From NCBI RefSeq assembly GCF_018263925.1, contig NZ_JAEVHF010000006.1:182411-246410 (forward strand): a DNA stretch of 64,000 bases. Reading direction: 5' to 3'. The translations under genes were made by a program, and so were the position numbers. This stretch comes from Kistimonas asteriae. Its GTDB lineage: Bacteria; Pseudomonadota; Gammaproteobacteria; Pseudomonadales; Endozoicomonadaceae. The stretch's first letter is position 1, and the number at the start of each line of letters is the position of its first letter. Below the pieces are notes generated by a model. That model did no database searches and had not been told where the DNA came from. It saw only the letters and a program-made list of their open reading frames with translations. This document shows, one piece after another, positions 55,764-63,904 of this stretch.

Positions 55764-55955
55764 TCACACTGCCCTGTGCGTTTGCTGTCCTTGCAGGGTT
55801 AATGTAACCCTGCCGGAAATTTGACAATAGCCGACAACCTCCTTTTGGGGCGTGAGAGATATCCTACAAAGGATATCAATTGGAATAGGTTGCGAGCCTT
55901 GTAAACCATTACCTATTGATAAGCATTGCCTTAACACATGATTCACAACCTTCAT
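55764..55955 (-). CDS. Possible 63-residue small protein
   Basis: ATG-initiated frame ending 32 nt before an intrinsic terminator, which is the main argument that something is transcribed here. The sequence starts 'MKVVNHVLRQCLSIG' and ends 'RVTLTLQGQQTHRAV'; no signal, membrane helix or known motif. No clear Shine-Dalgarno sequence. The frame also spans three perfect inverted repeats, so a structured RNA is an equal alternative. Confidence 0.3.
   Translation of the reverse strand: MKVVNHVLRQCLSIGNGLQGSQPIPIDILCRISLTPQKEVVGYCQISGRVTLTLQGQQTHRAV
55793..55917. repeat. Cluster of three inverted repeats
   Basis: GCAGGGTTA / TAACCCTGC at 55793-55813 (9-bp stem, 3-nt loop); GATATCCT / AGGATATC at 55858-55877 (8-bp stem, 4-nt loop); AATAGGT / ACCTATT at 55884-55917 (7-bp stem, 20-nt loop). 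All arms are exact. Such density within 125 bp suggests a folded RNA or a protein-binding/recombination site. Confidence 0.5.
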
Positions 55956-56008
55956 TTCACAAAAAGATTCACATTGCTACTCAAATAACTGAATAGAAAA
56001 ATAACAGA

Positions 56009-57475
56009 CTAGGGTGTTGCCATCGCTGCCGATGCCGATGCCCCATGTACAGCGCGAGGTCTCTGCTTTAACCACTCATCTTGGTTATTTTTAATATATA
56101 TCGGGGTAAGCCTTGATCTTGGTTCATATTGCATACACATGATGGCTAGTATTGCAATTTCTCTTTGAGCTAAGACATTGCATAAGGCAAAGGAGTTATC
56201 CCCTTTCTTGCGAAGATTAAAATAATATTCACGGTGTTTATCCAAGCTTTTCTCATTATCCAAACCTTGGATAAAAGCATTCTCATAATCAACTCCCCAT
56301 ATAGCAATTAAATCATCCTGAATATCTCCCAGAGTATAGGGGGACATCTCAGAAACTTTATTCTCTTTTGTTGCAAAAGCCTCTAACAACTTTCTATATA
56401 CTATTTTTCTCTTAACCGCTGCGTCTTCCCCAAGGCACCCAACATCCCGAAGATCATAAAAAGAGACCTCACAATTTAGCAAATGCATCAGGGTTGCTCC
56501 AAATGCCCACACATCGGAATACACTGAATATCGCCAGAATTCAGATACTGGCATAATCAATTCAGGCGACGAATAGTCATAAGTCCCAACATATTTCGTA
56601 TCGAAAAACTCATCCTGCGTCAGAACTACAGAAAAACCAAGATCTCCCCATTTACATATACCATCGTACCCATAAAACAAATTTTCCGGTTTAAGATCAC
56701 GATGAAGAATTCTCTTTTCCTGCAGGAACATCAAGCCATCACTTGCCTCCCAAACGCGCTTTCGAAACTCTGTTTCAGAAAAACTTGATAATTTTTTACA
56801 ATAACCGCTCATGTCTTGTTGACAATATTCCATGATAGAAACAGGAACAGCGTCTTGAAATACCCTTTCCTCAGTACGCTGATAATTAAATGATCCAAAA
56901 AAATTCAGAATGGTTTCATGTCGTGGAATTCCTGAGAGTACTTTAATTTCATTGCGAAGCGTTCTATCAGCCTCCTCATCAAAGATATCACTCCTTCCCT
57001 TGTTACAAGCAGACTTTATAGCAATTGGCATGAAGGCATACTGCCATCCAGTAGCCGTTGAACCCGTTACCGGTGGTTCAATTGACAAAACCCTGGAAAA
57101 AGCACCTTTACCAATTGTTTTTACCCAATAGACATCGCCCTCTAGTTCATAAGTGCATCCGATCTCACTAATATCAGGGTTTTGAATAATGTCATGTTTA
57201 TCCAATAAATCCGCACACTTTTTAAGTGAATAGTCCTGTCGCTGTGTCTTTTCATATTCTGAGATCTTAAAATCCGATATATGTTTCCACGCCCCTTGCC
57301 GGAACGCAGCCGCAAAAAGGCTCCCAGCTTCCTCAAGAGGTGCCGTGTGTAACGTCATCTGGCTTTCAAGACTACGTGTAACAGCTCCTACTGCTCCGGA
57401 GCCAGCGTTAGCTGCCCATTCTTTCGGCTGCGACCCAGGCTGCAGGCGATCTCCCGATATAGTTGAATTCTCCAT
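56009..57475 (-). CDS. Eukaryotic-like Ser/Thr protein kinase
   Basis: 488 residues with no transmembrane helix, unlike PknB-type kinases. About 115 polar residues precede the kinase domain. Landmarks: glycine loop 'IGKGAFSRVL' (121-130), Lys154 in 'PIAIKSAC', Glu176 in 'LRNEIKVL', catalytic loop 'ILHRDLKPENLF' with Asp260, metal-binding 'WGDLGFSVVL' (DLG, 278-280) and 'GTYDYSSPEL' at the activation-segment end. All catalytic residues are present, so it should be active. The gene is visibly more AT-rich than its neighbours. A soluble kinase with a disordered N-terminus beside no bacterial partner genes is consistent with a translocated effector acquired by transfer; an internal regulator is the alternative. 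Confidence 0.85.
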   Translation of the reverse strand: MENSTISGDRLQPGSQPKEWAANAGSGAVGAVTRSLESQMTLHTAPLEEAGSLFAAAFRQGAWKHISDFKISEYEKTQRQDYSLKKCADLLDKHDIIQNPDISEIGCTYELEGDVYWVKTIGKGAFSRVLSIEPPVTGSTATGWQYAFMPIAIKSACNKGRSDIFDEEADRTLRNEIKVLSGIPRHETILNFFGSFNYQRTEERVFQDAVPVSIMEYCQQDMSGYCKKLSSFSETEFRKRVWEASDGLMFLQEKRILHRDLKPENLFYGYDGICKWGDLGFSVVLTQDEFFDTKYVGTYDYSSPELIMPVSEFWRYSVYSDVWAFGATLMHLLNCEVSFYDLRDVGCLGEDAAVKRKIVYRKLLEAFATKENKVSEMSPYTLGDIQDDLIAIWGVDYENAFIQGLDNEKSLDKHREYYFNLRKKGDNSFALCNVLAQREIAILAIMCMQYEPRSRLTPIYIKNNQDEWLKQRPRAVHGASASAAMATP

Positions 57476-57542
57476 CTTTGCCTTCTAATCACTCCCAAAG
57501 TTTGGAACCTTAGTCGCGAATAGAAATGTAAAGTTCATCTGA

Positions 57543-57752
57543 TCAACAAAATGACAGGCCTGCTAACATACTGACTGCGGCGACCCCAAGAAACATATGG
57601 ATAAGTGCAAAGTTAAGGAATAATTTTCCACCATTTGCCCTCGTGACAGCATCACCAGCCATAACACAATACCTTGTCATACATCGGCATCCACCTATGC
57701 CAAAACTGACATAAATGGGATTAGATGTGCAAAACAGCAATTCATTGATCAA
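57543..57752 (-). CDS. Possible small cysteine-rich membrane protein
   Basis: 69 residues if started at TTG 57752, or 45 from an internal ATG (57680) with GGTGGA upstream. The C-terminal half is one hydrophobic helix ('LIHMFLGVAAVSMLAGLSF'); five cysteines in all. 67 bp upstream of the kinase gene on the same strand, so the two might share a transcript. No family recognised; may be spurious. Confidence 0.3.
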   Translation of the reverse strand: MINELLFCTSNPIYVSFGIGGCRCMTRYCVMAGDAVTRANGGKLFLNFALIHMFLGVAAVSMLAGLSFC

Positions 57753-57773
57753 AACACCACCAATTATCCGATA

Positions 57774-57787
57774 TTGATTACGATCAA
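57774..57787 (+). promoter_or_regulatory. FNR box of feoABC
   Basis: TTGAT-TACG-ATCAA, an exact match to the FNR consensus TTGAT-N4-ATCAA. Its centre (57780.5) lies 41.5 bp before the start point predicted from the -10 element, the class II activator position. feo is FNR-activated in E. coli. Confidence 0.85.
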
Positions 57788-57809
57788 TGCTATTTTTTTA
57801 CTAAAAATT

Positions 57810-57815
57810 GATAAT
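57810..57815 (+). promoter_or_regulatory. -10 element of feoABC
   Basis: GATAAT, 5 of 6 matches to TATAAT, placed exactly where a class II FNR promoter needs it. Predicted start of transcription about 57822, giving a 71-nt leader to feoA. Confidence 0.7.
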
Positions 57816-57828
57816 GATTCTTAATTGT
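57810..57828 (+). promoter_or_regulatory. Fur-box-like sequence overlapping the feo -10
   Basis: The left half GATAATGAT matches the 19-bp Fur consensus at 9 of 9 positions; the right half is weak (3 of 9). Location over the -10 and start site is the classical repressor position, so iron repression is likely. Confidence 0.6.
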
Positions 57829-57892
57829 TACTACATTCGCAATTCGTTCTGATCCCTGAAGGGGTCAGCCACTGCGGGAGGATCACCATTTT

Positions 57893-58123
57893 ATGGCATT
57901 GACACTGGGCGACCTGACCGTCGGAGACAGCGGAACCATCACCGGTTTTGCCTCCAACCATCGTACCTACCGGCGCAAACTACTCACCATGGGCATGACA
58001 CCCGGAACCACGTTCAAGGTTTGCCGTGTTGCCCCGCTGGGCGACCCCATTGAGCTGGAGCTGCGCGGCTTCCAGTTGAGCCTGCGTCGTGAAGAAGCAC
58101 GTATTGTCGAGGTATCCCAATAA
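57893..58123 (+). CDS. feoA: Ferrous iron transport protein FeoA
   Basis: 76 residues, one SH3-like domain: 'LTLGDLTVGDSGTITGF', 'LLTMGMTPGTTFKVCRVAPLGDPIELELRGFQLSLRR'. FeoA assists FeoB at the inner membrane. GGGAGGA precedes the ATG by 7-8 nt. One base separates its stop from the feoB start. Confidence 0.93.
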   Translation: MALTLGDLTVGDSGTITGFASNHRTYRRKLLTMGMTPGTTFKVCRVAPLGDPIELELRGFQLSLRREEARIVEVSQ

Positions 58124-58124
58124 T

Positions 58125-60479
58125 ATGTCTGACTCCTTTACCGTCGCCGTCGTCGGCAACCCGAACGCGGGAAAAACCAGCCTCTTCAACGCCATGACCG
58201 GCGCCCGCCAGCGGGTGGGCAACTGGCCTGGCGTGACTGTGGAAAAGAAAACCGGTGAATACCAGTTCCACGGCAAGCACATTACCCTGGTGGATCTGCC
58301 CGGTACCTATTCTCTGGATGTCATCAGCGAAGATGTCTCCCTCGACGAACGCATTGCCCGCGATTACGTGCTCGCCAGCCATGCTGACCTGATTATCAAC
58401 ATCGTCGATGCCTCCAACTTCGAGCGTAACCTTTACCTCACCACCCAGCTGCTGGAAATGAAGCAGCCGGTCGTGGTTGTCCTCAATATGATGGACATGC
58501 TGAAAGACAAGGGCATGGAGCTGGATGTCGAACAGCTGGAACGCCTGCTCGGTTGTCCGGTCGTACCCGTCGTTGCCAGCCGCAGCAAAGGGATCGAAGA
58601 ACTTCAGGAAGTCATCAACCGGACGGTTAAAAACCCCGCTGCGACTGTGCAACACAACACCGTGCCGTCGGAAGACCTACATCGGGCGATTAATCAGCTG
58701 GCAGAGCAACTGGCACCGGTGGCCGCACAAAACCGTGTTGAGTCCGACTGGTTGACCCTGAAACTGCTGGAAGGCGACAGCGACCTGGAGCAGTGGCTCG
58801 ACAGCGATATGCTGTGTGCGGTCAACTGCCGTCGCACTGCGCTGGAAGAAACCTGCGGTGAAGATGCCGACATCCTGATCGCGGATGCCCGTTATCGGTT
58901 CATCAGTAACATCACCACACAGGTGCTTGAGCGTCGTGGCAGCCTGTCCAAAACCATCAGCGCGAAAATTGATGCCATCGTTCTGAACCGCATGCTGGGA
59001 CTGCCCATCTTCCTGGGCGTGATGTACCTCATGTTCCTGTTCACCATCCAGGTGGGCAGTGCCTTTATTGACTTCTTTGATATCTTCACCGGTACCGTGT
59101 TAGTTGATGGCGGCCGTTATGTACTGACCAACATGGGTGCCCCGGAGTTTCTGATCACGCTGCTGGCCGATGGTGTTGGCGCCGGTATTCAGACTGTCTC
59201 CACCTTTATTCCGGTTATTGCCTGCCTGTTCCTGTTCCTGTCCATTCTGGAGGATTCCGGTTACATGGCCCGGGCGGCATTCGTTATCGACCGTGCCATG
59301 AATGCCATTGGCCTGCCGGGTAAGTCATTTGTCTCCCTGCTGGTTGGCTTCGGCTGTAACGTACCCTCCATCATGGGCGCGCGTACCATGGAGAATCCCC
59401 GGGACCGGATGCTGTCAATCATGATGGCGCCGTTCATGTCCTGTGGTGCACGACTGCCGGTCTATGTCCTCTTTGCTGCCGCGTTCTTCCCCTATAATGG
59501 TCAGAATGTGGTATTTGCGCTTTATCTGATCGGTATTGCCGTGGCCGTTATGACCGCTGTCATCATGAAGCGCACTCTGCTTCCCGGTGAAACCAGCCCG
59601 TTCATCATGGAACTGCCGGACTATCATCGCCCTCTGGTCAGGCAGGTACTGCTGCGCACCTGGGATCGTCTGAAAGTCTTCATTCTGGGCGCGGGTAAAA
59701 TCATCGTTCTCGTTGTCACCGTACTGGGTGTTCTGAACTCCATGGGTACTGATGGCACCTTCGGAAATGAAAACACGGATAAGTCGGTACTGAGCGAAGT
59801 CGGTCGTACGATTACGCCCGTGTTCTCACCCATGGGTATGACTGAAGAGAACTGGCCTGCGGCTGTAGGCATCTTCACAGGCATCTTTGCAAAAGAAGCC
59901 GTTGTTGGCACCCTGGACGCCATGTACAGCCAGTTGGCGGGTGTTTCATCTACAGATGCGGGTGATGAATATAGTCTCCTGGGCGGCGTTAAAGAGGCCC
60001 TGGCGACCATCCCTGAGAACCTGGTCGCCATTGGCGACAGCCTGTCTGATCCCCTGGGTATCGAGATTGGCGTCATCTCTGATAGCGGTGCCGTGGCCGA
60101 AGAACAAGGTATGGCTGCTACCAACCTGAGTGTTATGCAACAACTGTTTGCCACCAAGGCAGCCGCTATTGCCTACCTGCTGCTGATTCTCCTGTATACC
60201 CCCTGTGTCGCCGCACTCGGCGCGATCTACCGGGAAACCAGCATGCGCTGGACCGTGTTTATCGGTTCATGGACATTCTTCATGGGCTACCTCGCGGCCA
60301 CGTTGTACTACCAGGCGTCAATCTGGACCCAGAATCCTGTCAGCGCGACCAGCTGGATCGCCGGTATGCTGGCAGTGTTCATCGCAGTCATCCTGGGACT
60401 GCGCCGGTTCGGCAGTATCGAAATGGACAACAAAGTGCCGGTAACAGCCACCTCTGGTAAGAGTTGCTGTAGCTCATAA
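58125..60479 (+). CDS. feoB: Ferrous iron transporter FeoB
   Basis: About 784 residues. Cytoplasmic G domain: G1 'VVGNPNAGKTSLF' (9-21), 'WPGVTVEKKTG' (G2), 'LVDLPGTYSL' (G3), 'LNMMDMLKDKG' (G4). A helical spacer follows, then a membrane domain with two inverted gate motifs 'VGFGCNVPSIMGART' and 'LLILLYTPCVAALGAI', each with a conserved Cys. The C-terminus ends in Cys-Cys ('SGKSCCSS'). I start at ATG 58125, giving the usual 'MSDSFTVAVVGNPNAG'; an upstream in-frame start overlaps feoA. Imports Fe2+ when oxygen is low. It overlaps feoC by one base (TAATG). Confidence 0.95.
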   Translation: MSDSFTVAVVGNPNAGKTSLFNAMTGARQRVGNWPGVTVEKKTGEYQFHGKHITLVDLPGTYSLDVISEDVSLDERIARDYVLASHADLIINIVDASNFERNLYLTTQLLEMKQPVVVVLNMMDMLKDKGMELDVEQLERLLGCPVVPVVASRSKGIEELQEVINRTVKNPAATVQHNTVPSEDLHRAINQLAEQLAPVAAQNRVESDWLTLKLLEGDSDLEQWLDSDMLCAVNCRRTALEETCGEDADILIADARYRFISNITTQVLERRGSLSKTISAKIDAIVLNRMLGLPIFLGVMYLMFLFTIQVGSAFIDFFDIFTGTVLVDGGRYVLTNMGAPEFLITLLADGVGAGIQTVSTFIPVIACLFLFLSILEDSGYMARAAFVIDRAMNAIGLPGKSFVSLLVGFGCNVPSIMGARTMENPRDRMLSIMMAPFMSCGARLPVYVLFAAAFFPYNGQNVVFALYLIGIAVAVMTAVIMKRTLLPGETSPFIMELPDYHRPLVRQVLLRTWDRLKVFILGAGKIIVLVVTVLGVLNSMGTDGTFGNENTDKSVLSEVGRTITPVFSPMGMTEENWPAAVGIFTGIFAKEAVVGTLDAMYSQLAGVSSTDAGDEYSLLGGVKEALATIPENLVAIGDSLSDPLGIEIGVISDSGAVAEEQGMAATNLSVMQQLFATKAAAIAYLLLILLYTPCVAALGAIYRETSMRWTVFIGSWTFFMGYLAATLYYQASIWTQNPVSATSWIAGMLAVFIAVILGLRRFGSIEMDNKVPVTATSGKSCCSS

Positions 60480-60736
60480 TGTTGATACCTCTGAAAAACT
60501 ACCTGGCCGAACAGGGCCAGGTCAGCTTGGCCGATCTGGCCAAGCACTTCAAAAGCAGCCCGGACGCGCTCCGGGGTATGCTGGCTCACTGGGTAAGAAA
60601 AGGCCGGGTCTGCAAAGAGACACTGGGCTGCAACAAAGGTTGTGCCTCCTGTCCTCCGGAACAGACTGAAATCTATCGCTGGCTGGGTCCGCGTGCGGCA
60701 CAACCCGGACAGATCCCTCTCTGCCAACTGGCCTAA
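60479..60736 (+). CDS. feoC: FeoC-type winged-helix protein
   Basis: 85 residues. A winged helix ('LKNYLAEQGQVSLADLAKHFKSSPDALRGMLAHWVRKGRV') is followed by a cysteine cluster C-x5-C-x3-C-x2-C ('CKETLGCNKGCASC') of the kind that binds an oxygen-sensitive Fe-S cluster. FeoC controls FeoB stability or activity. The start overlaps the feoB stop (TAATG), confirming the operon. Confidence 0.9.
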   Translation: MLIPLKNYLAEQGQVSLADLAKHFKSSPDALRGMLAHWVRKGRVCKETLGCNKGCASCPPEQTEIYRWLGPRAAQPGQIPLCQLA

Positions 60737-60943
60737 ATGATGACATTATCCGTTGCCCATGGAATCCATGTTCGTTTCGACGACATGAACAGGGCATCTC
60801 CCCCGCCTATCGTCTCTCTCATTCTGCAACACCAGCAACACTGACAAATATGCCCTTTCATCATGGCGATAGTGTTATTGGCTCACATCCGCCACTGCTA
60901 TAAAGTAGAACTAAAGTACAACAATAATAAGACTGGAATTTCC

Positions 60944-62980
60944 ATGACAGGATTCATACGACAGCGCTTGTATCTGCCCGGTATTCTTTTTGTTTCTCTA
61001 CTGCTGACGGGCTGCGCCAATACTGAAACCTACCGCGTAGACTATGCCAAATCCAAACAACAAGCTGCCACTGGCCAGTTAACGGCTGGGGTCGCACAGG
61101 CTGATATCACACCGCCTCCCGGACTCCCCAGGGCGGGGTACTCCATGTGGTCAACCATTGGTGAAGGTTTCCGTAACCGGCTGGCGGCACGTGCCTTTTA
61201 TCTGAAGGATGCAGAGGGTAATTCACTGGCCATCATTCAGACAGATTTGCTGGCAGGCTCACGGATACTTCAGGGTAAAGTCGCAGAAGTTGTCGCCAGA
61301 GAAACGGATATTGATGCCGGAAACCTCGCCATTACTGCCACACATACCCATTCCGGTCCGGGACAGTATCTGGGCAGTGCCTTCTATAACAAACATGCCT
61401 CACATAAGGATGGTTTTGATCCAGTCTATTTTGATTTCCTTGTCGAGCAACTCTCTAGCGCCGTCATCAGTGCCTACCAATCACAGAAGCCCGCTAAAAT
61501 CGCTACAGGACGTACCGATGTATGGGGATGGACCAGAAACCGCTCCCTTCAGCCCCACCTGAACAACACAACGACAGAGGGCCTGACCGACACCGCCAGT
61601 GATACCTTCCACGCGATTAACCCTGCCCTTTACATGGTACGCATCGACACCGAACATGAAGATGGTTCCTATAAACCTGCCGGTGCATTTGCCAGCTTCT
61701 CAATACACGGCACTGGCATACCTGAGCGTGATACGTTCTTCAATGCGGATATCTGGGCTTATATTCAGAATGATGTGAAGTGGAACATTGAACAAGCATA
61801 TTCCACTCAGCAGCCCGTCGTCTTCGGCGCCTTTGAAGGGACGCATGGCGATATGGCGCCCGCCTCCCGTCTGGAGATGCTGGGACAAATCGAGTCCCGC
61901 CGGGTTGGTCAGGGAATTGCTGCTCACGCGTGGGATTTATTCCAGTCGCTCGACACCGATTTGAGCGATACCGTTTCCCTGCGGACTGCAACCCGGGAAC
62001 TGGATATAAGGAATCACAATACCTACGGAAATTACAGCATCTGTGATGAAGCTGCGGCAGGAAACACACTGGCAGCCGCTCCGTTTGAACATACATCACC
62101 GGTGATTGGTTATCTGCCTTTCTTCAAACAAGGCTCACGTCGTACATTCTTTACTGACAACTGCAACGGCGAACGTCGTATTCTCGGTTTTGACTCGCTA
62201 CAAAGCATTCTAGAACCTAAGGATAGCTTCCCGAGAACCGTACTATTCCAGGCATTCCAGATTGGAGACATGGCAATCATTCCACTGCCTTACGAAATCA
62301 CATCGGAATCAGGACGACGGATTGAAAACCGGATTCGAGAAACCTTCGAAAAGCATGGGCAGTCAATTCGTCATGTGATGGTATCCAGTCTCGCAAATGG
62401 CTACACCGGTTATATGACAACCCCGGAAGAATACGCTATCCAGTTCTATGAAGGCGGTCATACTATCTATGGTAAATATACCCAGCCGGTTATCACCGGG
62501 CATACCGTTGAGCTGGTTGATAGCCTCCTTCAAAGCTCTGATAACATCCGAGATCTTCCAAGCTCACAAGAATACACTCTGAAAACCCGTCAGTTTATGC
62601 CTGATGCAGTAGCCCCCCAAAAGGAACTTCGCGCAGTGCTGGCGGCACCGGAATACCAGCATGCTTATGCTAACGAAGAAGGGTATTGGGCATTCAAGTG
62701 GCAGGATGTAGGACCCGGACTGATCAGTTTGCATAAACCATTGATCAGCATTGAAACCAGCTATGATGGTGAAAAATGGATGCCACTGGTTGTGAATAAC
62801 ATTCCCGTCGATGACAACGGCTACGATATTGGTATTCAAATGTTGGAAGATGAAGGGCAACACGCTGAATATGCCGCTTACTGGTATAACCCGATTTTCG
62901 AGGGTAAAAAACGACAATTCAGGTTTGTTATCCAGGCACGAGTAAATCAGCCTGCTTTCTATTCACCCGCATTCAGGTAA
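60944..62980 (+). CDS. Neutral/alkaline ceramidase, lipoprotein form
   Basis: About 678 residues. A lipoprotein signal with lipobox L-L-T-G-C (Cys24) begins at ATG 60944, so it should be anchored outside the cytoplasm. The ceramidase domain opens 'GVAQADITPPPGLPRAGYSMW'. The zinc/nucleophile region is 'ITATHTHSGPGQYLG' (residues 130-143), with His134, His136 and Ser137. 'SIHGTGIPERDTFFNADIW' and 'YTGYMTTPEEYAIQFYEGG' match further conserved blocks. It hydrolyses ceramide to sphingosine and fatty acid. Bacteria seldom make ceramide, so the substrate is probably host sphingolipid. Confidence 0.88.
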   Translation: MTGFIRQRLYLPGILFVSLLLTGCANTETYRVDYAKSKQQAATGQLTAGVAQADITPPPGLPRAGYSMWSTIGEGFRNRLAARAFYLKDAEGNSLAIIQTDLLAGSRILQGKVAEVVARETDIDAGNLAITATHTHSGPGQYLGSAFYNKHASHKDGFDPVYFDFLVEQLSSAVISAYQSQKPAKIATGRTDVWGWTRNRSLQPHLNNTTTEGLTDTASDTFHAINPALYMVRIDTEHEDGSYKPAGAFASFSIHGTGIPERDTFFNADIWAYIQNDVKWNIEQAYSTQQPVVFGAFEGTHGDMAPASRLEMLGQIESRRVGQGIAAHAWDLFQSLDTDLSDTVSLRTATRELDIRNHNTYGNYSICDEAAAGNTLAAAPFEHTSPVIGYLPFFKQGSRRTFFTDNCNGERRILGFDSLQSILEPKDSFPRTVLFQAFQIGDMAIIPLPYEITSESGRRIENRIRETFEKHGQSIRHVMVSSLANGYTGYMTTPEEYAIQFYEGGHTIYGKYTQPVITGHTVELVDSLLQSSDNIRDLPSSQEYTLKTRQFMPDAVAPQKELRAVLAAPEYQHAYANEEGYWAFKWQDVGPGLISLHKPLISIETSYDGEKWMPLVVNNIPVDDNGYDIGIQMLEDEGQHAEYAAYWYNPIFEGKKRQFRFVIQARVNQPAFYSPAFR

Positions 62981-62990
62981 TCCAATCATG

Positions 62991-63011
62991 GGGAGGCATT
63001 TAAGGCCTCCC
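62991..63011 (+). terminator. Hairpin after the ceramidase gene
   Basis: GGGAGGC-ATTTAAG-GCCTCCC, a 7-bp GC-rich stem 10 nt past the stop. Followed by TATCGTTC, so only weakly T-rich. Confidence 0.6.
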
Positions 63012-63443
63012 TATCGTTCAGTTATTGGTGAAGGTTTATGCCCTAACCTTAAGGTAAACCCTTTCAATAATGCTGACTATCATCAGACAATAATGCTCTA
63101 AACATGCCTCGCCATAACGACAGGAAGTTGGTACTCATGGGACAGAGACGTTCACATATCAGATACCTGAAAATCTGATGTTGAACATTCAATCGCTGTT
63201 CTATGGATTACGGATCACGTCCAGGGTTGACTATATACTTGAAAGTACAGAGAAAACCCGACCAAATAATCTTCAATCCCTTCCGGCTATCAAAGCCAAT
63301 CTTTACTCCGCTCTGCCTACTTGAAAATACCTGTTTAGTAACAGACTGATTGATCCATTGAGATAAACCATGAAAAGAGGTGAATTGAAGCAATCTTGAG
63401 ATCTTAATCATCCGATCTTAAACCGCTAAATAGAATTAGAAAG

Positions 63444-63534
63444 GTAGGAAGTAGGAAGTAGGAAGTAGGAAGTAAGAAGTAGGAAGTAGGAAGTAGGAAG
63501 TAGGAAGTAGGAAGTAGGAAGTAGGAAGTAGGAA
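63444..63534 (+). repeat. Tandem heptanucleotide repeat, 13 copies of GTAGGAA
   Basis: Thirteen uninterrupted 7-bp units (91 bp); only the fifth differs (GTAAGAA). No open frame uses it. It lies between the ceramidase gene and the rRNA terminator. Likely to vary in copy number by slippage. Confidence 0.95.
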
Positions 63535-63565
63535 GAGTGCTGGTATTTAAAAACGGCACAAAGCA

Positions 63566-63597
63566 AAAACCCTGACCAGTTACCTGATCAGGGTTTT
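63566..63597 (-). terminator. rRNA operon terminator
   Basis: On the minus strand AAAACCCTGA / TCAGGGTTTT, a 10-bp stem with a 12-nt loop followed by further T residues (TTTTTGC), 8 nt past the 5S 3' end. Confidence 0.85.
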
Positions 63598-63605
63598 CTC
63601 AATTA

Positions 63606-63725
63606 AAGCCTGGCGATGACCTACTCTCACATGGGGAGACCCCACACTACCATCGGCGATGTATCGTTTCACTGCTGAGTTCGGGATGGGATCAGGTGGG
63701 GCCAATACTCTATGGTCGCCAGACA
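63606..63725 (-). rRNA. rrf: 5S ribosomal RNA
   Basis: 120 nt, exactly the E. coli length. On the minus strand it opens TGTCTGGCGACC and contains CCGAACTCAG and GGTAGTGTGGGG, the conserved loop regions, closing with CGCCAGGC that pairs with the 5' end. It belongs to the rRNA operon entering from the right edge; no tRNA lies between it and 23S. Confidence 0.95.
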
Positions 63726-63904
63726 AAACGGGTTGAGATCATGATACGTTTACTGGTTTGTTAACGTTTCATGCTCTCCGGAATCTGACCGCCAGGGATG
63801 GCGGAAATATCAAAAATGCATGGAGCATTTTTTGACGGATTATTTACTGTGCTACACACTCTCAACGATCTGTGTCGTTGGCGTTCAAATCGCTTTGGCG
63901 TTAT

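Larger units (their letters stand above)
55619..56008. other. Structured intergenic region between zitB and the kinase gene
   Basis: About 390 bp holding a terminator (55715-55732) and a string of perfect inverted repeats between 55793 and 55917. A 63-codon frame on the minus strand runs through them. Details are in the separate entries. Confidence 0.6.
57476..57892. other. Intergenic region with the feo promoter, 417 bp
   Basis: Contains a possible small minus-strand gene (57543-57752) and, to its right, the FNR site, -10 element and Fur-like box of feoABC. AT-rich in the part nearest feoA. Confidence 0.7.
62981..63605. other. Non-coding region between ceramidase and rRNA genes
   Basis: About 625 bp with no convincing gene. 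It holds a terminator-like hairpin, the heptanucleotide repeat at 63444-63534 and the rRNA terminator. A 67-codon frame at 63208-63411 on the minus strand has no start signal or family and is left out. Confidence 0.6.

Noticed and set aside
63444..63534. CRISPR array
   Set aside because: The repeat is 7 bp with no spacers and no cas genes; it is a simple tandem repeat.
63726..63904. tRNA gene between 23S and 5S rRNA
   Set aside because: No cloverleaf, GTTCRA-type T-loop or CCA end is visible in the spacer on either strand.
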